From contig LODT01000037.1 in NCBI GenBank assembly GCA_001606155.1, positions 1,922,001 through 1,986,000 of the forward strand: a DNA stretch of 64,000 nt, read 5' to 3'. Both the position numbers and the translations under genes were made by a program. The notes beneath the pieces are model-generated. The model did not search any database. It was not told where the DNA came from and was given only the letters and a program-made list of their open reading frames with translations. The stretch comes from Tieghemostelium lacteum. Lineage: Eukaryota > Evosea > Eumycetozoa > Dictyosteliales > Raperosteliaceae. Below are positions 25,565 through 36,050 of the stretch, one piece after another (the stretch's first letter is position 1; each line of letters begins with the position of its first letter).

Positions 25565-25803
25565 GGAGTTACTCCGTTATATGGTGTATTACTACTATAG
25601 GGTTTTTGATATCTATTATCATAATCTCTTCTTCTATCATTATAAAAATAATCTCTATCTCTATAATCACCTCTAGGAGGACCATCTCTTCTCAAGTCTC
25701 TATCATCATAATATTCTCTTCCGCCACCTCCACCATATGGTTCATATCTTTTACCGCTTCTATATTGTTTTAAATCAACATCTCTTTTCCTTTTATCATC
25801 CAT
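22715..25803 (-). CDS. DEAD-box RNA helicase DDX46/Prp5, 1000 aa, two exons
   Basis: Exon 1 is 25803-23023 (ends before GTATGT), the intron 23022-22937 (...TTCTAG) and exon 2 22936-22715, phase 0. The N-terminus is Arg/Tyr/Asp-rich with a run of about 28 Gln, then K/E coil and acidic stretches. The helicase core (about 345-720) shows the Q motif (PTPIQAQ), motif I ARTGSGKT, Ia PTRELALQ, II DEAD (VLDEADRMFD), III SAT and VI HRVGRTGRAG. The C-terminal exon carries the Prp5/DDX46-specific tail: ITPKGTFFPPSKTPQANERK, LYLLIEG, and a final KGKYSVF. Prp5 remodels U2 snRNP during branch-site recognition before the prespliceosome forms. The tail lies wholly in the small last exon and would be lost in an intronless model. 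Confidence 0.95.
25480..25563 (-). repeat. CAA triplet run encoding about 28 Gln in DDX46
   Basis: Uninterrupted TTG repeats on the plus strand, read as CAA codons on the minus strand. A pure triplet tract like this is likely polymorphic in length. Confidence 0.97.
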
Positions 25804-26144
25804 TTTTCAGAAGTAAAGAAAATATAAAAATATTTTTTTATAAATTATATTCTTTAGTGAAAATTCAAAAAGGGGTGTTTTATATTTTATTAAATATTTA
25901 AATTTTATAGTAAATTAAGTAAAATAAAACTAGTTATAAAATTATTCAAAGGTGGGCCAAAATTATAATATCTGAATGGGAATTGAAGAAAACCGATGTT
26001 TGAAAAAACAGGAGATATTTTTTGTGTAAACACACTGGGTTTGGAGCCCCTAAGGATATTTTTCATTAGAATTTTTTTTTTTATTTTTTATTTTTATTTT
26101 TCAATCAGGAGGGGTGTTTACATTCTATATCATTCATTCAAACA
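25804..26144. promoter_or_regulatory. Divergent promoter region, DDX46 / cation antiporter
   Basis: About 340 bp between two start codons. The nine-base GGGGTGTTT occurs at 25872-25880 and again at 26111-26119, once near each start, in AT-rich surroundings where G runs are rare. Dictyostelid promoters often use G-rich boxes, so a regulatory role is plausible but unproved. Confidence 0.4.
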
Positions 26145-28664
26145 ATGTCTGATATACCATTAATTACACCGAGTGACAAGGATTATAAAAACAATAACAA
26201 TAATAGTAATAACAATAATAATAATAACAATGTTAACAATGGAAATGTTGCAAATTTAGTTAATAGCTATAATCATCAGATTTCAATGAACAATAACTTT
26301 AGTAGTAATGACCTATACTCTAGTAGTAATTTAACAAATTCACAAGTTACCAACAGAAAATCAATATATGCAGTTGAGTCAGAATCACCTTTAACCTATG
26401 AGGATTATGGTATCACTCAAGATACAAATCCACTAGAAGCTAAACACACAATTCAGAACCATCTTTTTGGTTTCAAACCATTCAAGAGTAAAATTGTTAA
26501 AAAGAAAATTGAAGACCGCTCACCTGAAGTTAAAAGTCTATATGTAGAAGATAACTTATTTGTCGATAAAAGTATGTTTATTTGAATTTTAAATCAACAC
26601 CCACCCCCACCCACATTATACATTATACTAATAATACCTAAATGAACTGATATAGGTATTAAAACAATTGGAAATTATATATATGCCATAACATTTGGAG
26701 CATTGTTATTTTTACTGTTTATTCTGTTCAGTGTAATATTAACATTAACATTTTTTGGATTTCCCTATGCAAAATTGTTTTGGAGATTAAAGAACTTTGT
26801 TTTGTGGCCTTTTGGAAAGTATCTTCAGTTGTCAAATTCAACCAATTTTAATGATGACGATGAAAGAACTCCACTTCGTAGTGGAAAAAGAAGTGTAATT
26901 CAAGAGAAATACTCAGTATCATTAATCATTGGTACTGGTCTATATTATCTATTAATTTCACCAATTCTCATTATTGTTGAATTTATAATTCTTTCAGTTT
27001 CTTGGGAAGTTGTAATAATGATACCAACTGCCAAAGTATGTTCATTCACATTATCAATTTTATTTTCAAATTAATAGTTTGTTATTAACCATTCAATTTT
27101 AAAATAGTTACATACTAAATTATTAGTAAATCTCTTAAAGAATCCATTATTATTAAGAGTTAATAATTATCCAAGAGCTGATAATCAAATATTATTATAT
27201 CCTGTTGAAGCATTTAATATTTATTATTATAAATTTACAATTAATGGAATGAATGTTTGTTTAGTTAGTATGTATTTAACTTTCATTGAAAAAAAAGATT
27301 ATTAAGATAATTGTGCACAATATTAATATTAATTGAAAATTATTAAAGATTTATTACCATTTGTAATATTATCATTGGTATTTGGATATGCGTTAGAAGA
27401 ACATATTCCACCAATTGCAATATTTATTTCATGTATATTATCAACTATTCCATTGTCCTATTACAATGGTATGGCAATTGCATCCATTAGTGCACAGACT
27501 AGTTTTGCAATTGGTGCATTGATAAATGCAAGTTTTGGTTCAATTATTGAGTTGATTTTATATATTGTAACTATTAATGGTTCACAAGAGGAAGTTGCAA
27601 GATCTGCATTGACTGGTGCACTACTTGGTGCAATGTTACTCATTCCAGGACTTTCAATGATTATAGGTGGTATCAAACACAAGGAACAACGTTTCAATCC
27701 ACAAGTTATGGGTGTGAGTACTATTCTATTGATGATTGCTGTAGTTGCTGCATTTGCTCCTACTCTATTCTACAAAATCTATGGAAACTATTCACTTAGT
27801 TGTGGAACTTGTGTAGAAGAGATTACCAGTATGACATGTTCATCTTGTATTGATAATCCTGATTTCTATACACTAAATTGTACACAATGTCTACAACAAA
27901 AGATTTCACTAAATTGTGGTAATTGTCAATACACCCAATCCAATCTCGATGATGATCCAGTATATACCACTAAAGCACGTACTTTAATGTACATTTGTTC
28001 AGGTATATTACCACTTGCCTATCTAGTGGGTTTACTGTTCACATTAAAAACCCACACACACATTTTGCATCCACAAGCTTCAGATAACAGAAAATCTCAA
28101 CAAATTGGTCAGAGTGGTGAAATTCCAAAACCTCAATCACATAATACTGAATCTCAAGGACATGGAGGTGAATCCTATGAAACTGAATGGTCAAAATCAC
28201 AATGCATAGCAGTATTATTAGTTTGTACAACCATGTTTGCATTAGTCTCTGAAAAACTTGTAGATACCATTGATCCTGTTGTAAAAGCCTTAGGACTAAC
28301 ACACGAATTCCTAGGTGTAACTATTCTGGGTATCATTCCATCAGCAGCAGAGTATCTAAATGCCATCCAATTTTCGATAAATAACAATATGCCTCTGTCT
28401 TTGGAGATTGGTGCATCTGCTGCCGTACAAATTACACTTTTCCAAATGCCAGTTTTAGTCTTGATATCAGCTATTATGAATCATTTATCCTCTGATGGTT
28501 CATTTACACTCATTTTCCCACTAATGGATTTCTTTGCTGTGTTCTTTGGTGTAATGGTTATGAATTTAGTATTCACCAATGGTAGAACAAATTATTTTAT
28601 TGGTTCTACTCTAGTTATTATATATTTAGTCATTGTCTTTTGTTTCTTTTTCACTCCATCTTAG
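26145..28664 (+). CDS. CAX/Vnx1-type cation-proton antiporter, about 760 aa, four exons
   Basis: Exons are 26145-26571, 26656-27035, 27108-27267 and 27349-28664; the third junction is the least certain. A cytosolic Asn-rich N-terminus carries a LFGFKPFKSK segment. Two or three hydrophobic helices follow in exons 2-3, then the CAX core of about 11 helices. The c-1 repeat reads GALINASFGSIIELILYIVT and the c-2 repeat LGIIPSAAEYLNAIQFS, followed by VQITLFQMPVLVL. These are the cation-selecting regions, but Asn is missing from the usual FGN..E of c-1 and GNAAEH is replaced in c-2. That points to the Vnx1-like branch (vacuolar monovalent cation/H+ exchange in yeast) rather than classic Ca2+ CAX. 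A loop with four CxxC motifs and then a Ser/His/Glu hydrophilic loop separate the halves. Confidence 0.88.
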
Positions 28665-28825
28665 ACTAACAATCCCCCAATCCTCAGTAATCTCTCTATT
28701 TATTTTAGCAAACAAAAAAGAAAATAAACCCCTTCCCCAAAAAAAGATATATCAAATATGGAATACATTTTGATTGATTTGATCAAATACTTTTTAATTT
28801 TAGTTAAATTTGATTCTTATTTATT

Positions 28826-30744
28826 TTAATTTTTGGTAGAAGATGTTCCATCAACAAAACTCATTAATTTTCTATAGATTTTAGCAATGGGACGATCAGA
28901 GACAAATTCTTGACCATTAAAAGTATCTTTAAGTCTTCTAATGAGAATATTAATCATGGATCCAAAAAATAAGGCAAATACTGTACTGGTCAATGTAATT
29001 ACATTATACAACATGCTGAAATCTGGAGTTGGAAGTGTTATAAGTAGACCTTCAGTATAGATTCTGACCGGAATGGTGGTATTATCTCTCGAGGACTTTT
29101 TAGTGTACAACAATGGTGACCATTCCAAATCTATAGATTCACCGTGTAGTGTTGGTATGGATTCTGGTTGAATATGACATGTTACAACACCAGAACCTAA
29201 ATCAAAACCTCTGTTGGCATCAGGAGGATGTTCGGTATAATGTAAAAACACTTTATCAAAATCAATAGACATGGAGGCAACAGAGTTTGGTGGAAGTTCA
29301 AATGAGAGTTCAAGTGTCGATGGTGATGATCTAGTCTCAGCTGGCATTATATAGTGGTAGGATAGATCACGGTCAGTGTAAATCTTGTCATTAATCATAA
29401 AACTAAAAGTATGGAAATAGATTCGCAAGTACCATGGTATTGCTTGATAGTAGGTAATGTTAATTGCCGAATGATGGTAATTGAATATTTGAATTGCTAG
29501 ACCACCTCTTTCCTGTCCGTATCCAGTTAGATGACTGTGAGCAACTACTGGTGCATTTATAGATCCCAATGTGGGAGATAATGGGTTTTTCAACCAATTG
29601 ATATTTAATTTCAATGAATTGGATTTTGAGTAATTTTTTAGATTAAACACTGTGAATTGTTTGTTGGCAGTTGGACTATATGACGCTGGTATAAGTGAAA
29701 TTTGGTATTGGTCCATGGATTTAGTTGGTATATAGATTCTAGACTCTGAAGCTAAAGGACACGAATACAACCCAGTTCCACTTCCAGATGATGTTATTTT
29801 TCCAAATAACTGATCGATATTTAAGTCAATTCTTCCAGTTTCTTTATTGGTAAATGAAGATACATCATTTACAACAGTTAATGACTGAATAATCTCCATT
29901 GAAGGTGCTAGACAATCATGACTAGTGGGTTTACATATCTTTCTGATATTAATAGTCATAGAGTGATAGTGTACATCATAGAGTTTTAAAGGGTTTAGTA
30001 ATTTACCAATACCTGATTGTTCTCTACATGGTAGTAACTTTATCCAAGGTGTTAGATTCTCAGTACAAACTGATTCTCTAGGTAATATACCATATCTTAA
30101 TTGTAATGCTGTAGTTGTATTATCAGCTCTATTAAATATACCAGGTGTTATAGATTCATCGTCATTATAGTAAATATTGCTTTTACCATCTGGTCTAAAT
30201 GATCTGTTTGGTGATGAGGTGTGATGTGTAACCTGATGTAAAAACTGCATACTAGCACAAAAGAAACCACTTAGAGAATGTGTAAGTTCTCTCCATTGTG
30301 CATCAATATCTTTTCCAGGTAGAGGTTTCAACCAAGCTACCAATTCTACACCAACAGGAGATGCCCTAACTGGGTATCCCCACTCTGCATAATTCCAACG
30401 TCCCTGTGTAAATACTAACTCTAATTCCTCAATACCAACTCTATTAATCAAATCACCAATTGATCTAGGAAATAAATCATAATGTTGAACTAGCCAAATA
30501 TATTAATATTTGAGTTCCTAAAGGATCGTTTTCTCTCTTTTATTTACATACAAGTTGATTGATCAAAGAAATTTGATTTCCATTCAGTTGTAAATTGAAC
30601 ATGTGTCATTAATTTACCTTTTGGTAAAGGTTTAAGTATCATTTCCTCATAAAAGGATTGTGATTCATTAAATTTTATATGATTACTTGTTGAAAACACT
30701 ACATTTATAAAAACAAAATAAATAGCTATTTCAATCCATTTCAT
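28826..30744 (-). CDS. pigT: GPI transamidase subunit PIG-T (Gpi16), 618 aa, two exons
   Basis: Exon 1 is 30744-30552 (donor GTATGT), the intron 30551-30490 (...GGCTAG) and exon 2 30489-28826; the junction reads QST-FQHYDLFPRSIGDLI. A signal peptide (about 1-19) is followed by the typical PIG-T start (ILKPLPKGKLMTHVQF). Next come HYDLFPRSIG and ELELVFTQGRW...WGYP, a region that is nearly diagnostic of the family. The long lumenal domain has N-glycosylation sites, and one TM helix near residues 555-590 precedes a short basic cytosolic tail. PIG-T bridges the catalytic PIG-K and the other subunits of the ER complex that attaches GPI anchors. Length is close to the family norm (about 570-640). 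Confidence 0.95.
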
Positions 30745-31232
30745 TTTGTTTTGAACTGAAAATTAAAAAAAATAAAAAACATAGCTTTATTGTTTTGTAA
30801 GATCAAAGTTGAATTTCAATTAATTTAATATTAAAATTATTTAATATTTATCATATATATAGAAATATATTTAATTATAAAATATTAATTAACAAGTAAA
30901 TTCTGAAATTTATACTATAAAATGTCCAATACCACCATTATTTAAAAACTTGTAAAAATGAGTAAATGTCATACAATATCAAATATAACAGCTCTGATGG
31001 GAAACTTTAAATTCCTTTCTATTTTTGTTAACAAAAATAAATGTTTTACATCACACCTCCCAATTTAACATTCAAGTTTTTAGTTGAATTGTTTTCTAAA
31101 AAAAATCTGCTCAACCTTTCATAATTTTAATTCATTTAAAAACTCTCGAAATTTTATCAGTTGATCAATTGGTAAAATTTGAAAAAAAAAAAAAAGATTT
31201 AGTTAAAAATAAAGTAATCAAGATATTTAAAA
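30745..31232. other. Divergent spacer between PIG-T and the TM-repeat gene
   Basis: About 490 bp, very AT-rich, with A/T homopolymers and a weak C-rich patch (CACACCTCCC near 31052). No RNA gene or open frame stands out. It must contain both promoters. Confidence 0.6.
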
Positions 31233-34200
31233 ATGTCAGAGACACCATTAATTATCTTATTATTAAAATACTTTTTTAAATTGATTGGGTATATATGCTC
31301 CATTGGTGCATTACCTATCACTTTATACTCACTATTGGTTTCGGTAAGTGAAGAGAATGGGGCTAAACTAGGCCCCTTACAGTTTTTGGGTACAGATTGT
31401 TAACATTTAGATTTTATAAAATGATCATATAGGCAATAGTAAATACAAAAGCAGATAGCCCGTCTAAACATTTTTTGATATTCATACCTAGAATATTAAT
31501 AGTATTACCATTTTGGGCATCATTCTTTTTACTTTCGTATTTGTATGGATGGTTGATTACAAAGGCAATTGATGATCCTAAAGTATGGGTACCTTGGGTT
31601 ATAGCATTGGGTGCACTATTTGTAATATGTATTGGTACTTGGTTTACAAGATATATGAGTTTTCTAAAGAAATCAATGCCTGAACTAAAAGTTGGAGATT
31701 ATTTTAAATCTCTATTAGAAGCAATTATTGATATTGGTGCTGTATTTGCATTGGCATTATCTATTGCATCTGTTATTAGAATACCATTCATATTAATGAT
31801 GATTGGTAACAATGATAAACATAAATATCGTACACAATTCTATTTACATTTACTAATGGCATTTGTAGATATACTCTGTCTGCCATTACTTCTTATTCAA
31901 TTTATAACAATTCTTAGAATACCAGATCTATTCCATTTCATTAATAAGGTATGTTTTTTGTTCTAATATCACCACCGGTTTTATACTAACATCACCACCA
32001 CCACATACTTTTAATATTAAATTTAGAAAAACTTTAATGATTCATATCATCTAAGTTTTATGATTTCAATTAGAGGTAGAATTATTGGAAACTTTTGTAT
32101 ATTGTTGATGGAAATTGGTATAATGTTATTTACATGGTTATTCTTGTTGGCACCATGGAGAATACCAACAGCTTATAGAAAATGTCAGAAAGTTGGTAAC
32201 AATCAATTTGATAATTTTGTTGAAATATTCCTTCAGGAATGTTTGTGTATAATGGATTTGGGTTGTATTTTGGTAGCTGTAATTCCATGTGCTTCTATAT
32301 ACCGTGGTGTAATTTTGATTAAAAAGATCAAAAATGACACTAATGGAGGTGACAGAAGAATAGAGGTATTCATTCAACTTGGCCAATTACTTTGGGATAT
32401 TCTTTCAGTTATACTCTTTTTATGGTTACTAGTTACATTCTATAGATTACCAGTACTTTGGAGAAAGAGAAACAATCGTGATGATATCAGAGTTGTTATT
32501 GGTAGTCAATTTATAGAGTTACTATTTGATATTCCACACATACTAATGTTTGGTGTCGTTGTAATTCTGGTTTGGAGAGCTGCTTTTATCATTAGAGATG
32601 TCATCAAATCTGATGAAAAGAGAAAATGTGTTAGACATCACTTTAAATATCTATTTATTGATATTCTAGACAGTCCATTCATTCTGGCATCTTTGATTAT
32701 TCTCCTAACTCTATGGAGATCTTATCTATTTGTTTGTGGATTCATTACACTAAAAAAGAGATCTGAACAAAGAAAATATGTATTCAATCAATTCATTGCA
32801 TGGTTACTTGATATTCCTTCTGCAATTGGATTGGTGTTAATCACTTTAACTGTTTACAGAGCTCCAGAGACTTATAGACAACTGAAAGAGTATTATGATA
32901 TATGGTGTGAAGAAACTCCAAATTATGGTAAACAACAACAACAACCACCACCACCACCTGTAAATCAAGATGATGATAATCCACTTCCAAATCAAGGTAA
33001 AAGAACAAACCAAAGATCATGGAGATATATTATTGCAAAGAATTTCTTCTTGATTCTTATTGATATCCCATTCCCACTATTGTTGATATTGACACTTTGG
33101 AGACTACCAATTCTCATTGGAAGATTAAGAGAAATTACTGATCCATCTAGACAATATGTTCAAAGACGTTTACTCATTTTAAGATATCTTTATTACTGTC
33201 TATTAGATATCCTTTGTGCTCCTATTGTAATTCTATGTTTTGTAACCATTTGGAGAGTACCAACATTTATCAATATCGTAAAGAACTACAAAAGAGGTGA
33301 TAATGAACATAAAGAAATTGGACATTTGTTCATCAAGATGATTGTTGATGTACCATTTGTATTATTTGGTGCATTTACTCTAATTGTTCCATGGAGAGGT
33401 CCATTCCTTATTAAAACAATCTACAAGAAATCCAAATCAGATAAAGAATCTAGAGAATTTGCACTCATTTACTTTGGAGCTTGTCTGGTTGATATCTGGA
33501 ATGGTATTGTGCTTGTTCTCATTGCTGCTATTGGAGCTTGGAGATTTCCAAAAGTCAAAGAAATGTACCTATATTTCAAAAAACAAAATGAAACAGCTCC
33601 ATGGGTACACTCCATTTCTTTGACCAAAGCTATAAACTTTGGTTTCGTATTTGTATTAGTTGACTATCTATCAGCTATACAGTTACTCTATATTACCATC
33701 TTTATTAAACAGTTACCAAGTTGTATTAAATCTGCAAGAGAGATAATGAAGAATCCAGATTTCAAGATTGATGATCTTCGTCCAGTACTCATTCACTATA
33801 CTCTAGAGACTATGCATGATGTTCCACATATTCCATTGATTCCATTTAAACTTGCTGGATGTATATTCTTACCAGTTCACTTGTTCATGAAAAAACGTGT
33901 TACTGAATCCCTTGCTAAATTCCCTCTACAAGAACTCCACATTCTCTCTGCTAAATACCTCAATTACTATGGTATGGATAAACTATTCCTGGTCAACTCC
34001 GTTGCCAGTTTTATTGTAATTCCAAATGAACTTGGTATGCTTGTAGCACTAGTTAACAGTATCTATATATTCATCATCACACTTGGATCACCACTATGGA
34101 ACAAACAAAGATTAGCAGCAGGTTGGAACAGATTAGGTGATGCCACTGGAATTCTATCCATTCTAGAAATTATAATTCTAGCTGGTCAATCCATTACATT

Positions 34201-35604
34201 CCCATTATTCATTGCATTACAAGGTTTCATTCTATTACTACCAGTTATTGTCTCTTTAGGTATGTACCAGTTACCATCCTCCCCAGGTTTCTCTGAATTT
34301 TGGAAATTACTTTTCACCTCCAGAGAATTTTGGAGAAATGCACATAGATTCAATGCAGGTATATGGTTCCTACAAGTATTCTGGTTAGTTGTATGTCTTG
34401 CAACTTGGAATCATTTAGTTATTTTCTCACGTAAACACTTCCCATTATTCTCTCCATTGAGATCTTACTATTGGGTTGTAAAGAAGGTCTTTGCTGGAAG
34501 AATTTGGGGTTTCTATAAACTGATTCTTGCAAAATCCACTCAAATTTGTTACCGTCTAAGAAAAGCTTGTTTCATTGGTGAGTTACTCATGTTCCCTGTA
34601 TTTTTAGCTTGGAGTTGTTGGCCACTAGTCATTCCAATTGCCACCAAGATTTACTATATTTTCATTCCATCTGGTATGGCTACACTTACATTAATGGTCT
34701 TTGCCTATCGTGTTATTAAAGCCAACTGGACAAGTAACCTTGCCAAAGCAGGTGGACAAATTAGTAATACTCCAGATCTCAAACTTAAAAAGATTGTTTT
34801 ACAAACTCCAGAAGATGGTGGTTTGGTATTCAATATTGAAGGTGTATTCCCACAACAAACTGCCTATAGAGAAGTACGTCTTACTTTGGATTCTGAACCA
34901 CTTTGGGATGCCATTAGATCAGCTATTGGATCTTCTAAAGTCTCTGCAGGTCTCTTCTTAGTTGGTTATCCAATTGCCTTGACACCAATGTTCATGAATC
35001 TCGAAGAGGTTTCACCAAAACTCGGTAATGTTGAATTCTCTATAAAGATTGGTATGCCAGGATCAAAATTCCATCTCAAAAAGAAAGTTCTAATCAAATT
35101 TGTTAGAATGATTGTTCAAGTTGCAGACCCAACATTTGACTTTGTCTTAGAACATGGTAAAAAAGATTTTGGATGGAAGAAGTTGGGTATTGTAACTAGA
35201 TTCACTGCCAAACTCTCACAGATTTTGGATCTACCTCCAGGTGGAATTCTATACAATGATGATGAATTTGAGAATTATATAGTACCCAAAGCACCAGAGC
35301 CTCCAAAGGCAGGATGGAAGAAACAAGCTGGTAACAATAGAGTCAATTTCCATCATGATAATAATGATCTTCATGAAATTACACCAAAAAATATTAGAAA
35401 TTCCATTGGAGAATATCAAGACTATGTTTATAATCCAAAAGATTTTGAATCGGATAGTGATAGTGAAAGTGTAAAAGATAATGGTGAATTGACACAATCT
35501 CCACCTCCACCACCTCCACCACCTTTACCTCCAGTACATAAACAAAATCAACCTGTAACACCACCAGTTAATGATATCACTTCTCTACCTCCACCTCCAC
35601 CTCC

Positions 35605-35644
<40 letters not shown>

Positions 35645-35755
35645 CTACAACAACAAGATCACAGCAATATACATGTATTTTATGATGAAGAAACTGGTCA
35701 AGAATTAGTTTTGGATGATTTTGTCGATGAAAAAGATAAAAGTAATATAGTCTAA
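31233..35755 (+). CDS. Giant multipass membrane protein with about 13 tandem TM modules, 1451 aa, three exons
   Basis: Exons are 31233-31343 (donor GTAAGT), 31433-31948 (donor GTATGT) and 32027-35755, all phase 0. From about residue 100 to about 690 the sequence repeats a unit of roughly 45 residues: (L/V)-D-I, a hydrophobic run of 15-18, then (W/Y)R-x-P, then a charged loop. Examples are LLDIPSAIGLVLITLTVYRA, LLDILCAPIVILCFVTIWRV and IVDVPFVLFGAFTLIVPWRG. More hydrophobic helices follow to about 1110. A soluble domain (about 1120-1290, LKKIVLQTPEDGGLVFNIEG...) and a disordered acidic, Pro-rich and Gln-rich tail complete the protein. I do not recognise the family; the repetition suggests internal duplication of one helical unit. 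No transporter motif is evident. Function unknown. Confidence 0.9.
35608..35655 (+). repeat. CAA triplet run (poly-Gln) in tail of TM-repeat protein
   Basis: In-frame CAA repeats, interrupted once by CTA, after a CCACCTCCA Pro run. The tract is in the predicted cytosolic tail. Confidence 0.9.
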
Positions 35756-36050
35756 ACCCACTAACCACATTTTTAATAAATATTTATTTATAAATTCATA
35801 TAATACTAAAACTTATTTCCTTTCTCTATTTTTTTTTTTTTATTTTAATGTCTCTATAGATAAATCATCTCTATCTACTGTTACAAAAAGACATACAAAA
35901 GATTCAAATTCTAAACAATTATCAAACAAAATTTAATTCAATAAATTTTTATGATTTAATTTGTAAGGAAATATTTTTATTTATATTCTTTCAAAATAGA
36001 CCTTGTAGTTTTTGTACTCTTTAAATTTAAAATTTGATAAGGATTTAAAT

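Noticed and set aside
25428-25773. Plus-strand Leu or Val runs
   Set aside because: Mirror frames of the CAA run in DDX46, whose coding frame is proved by helicase motifs on the minus strand.
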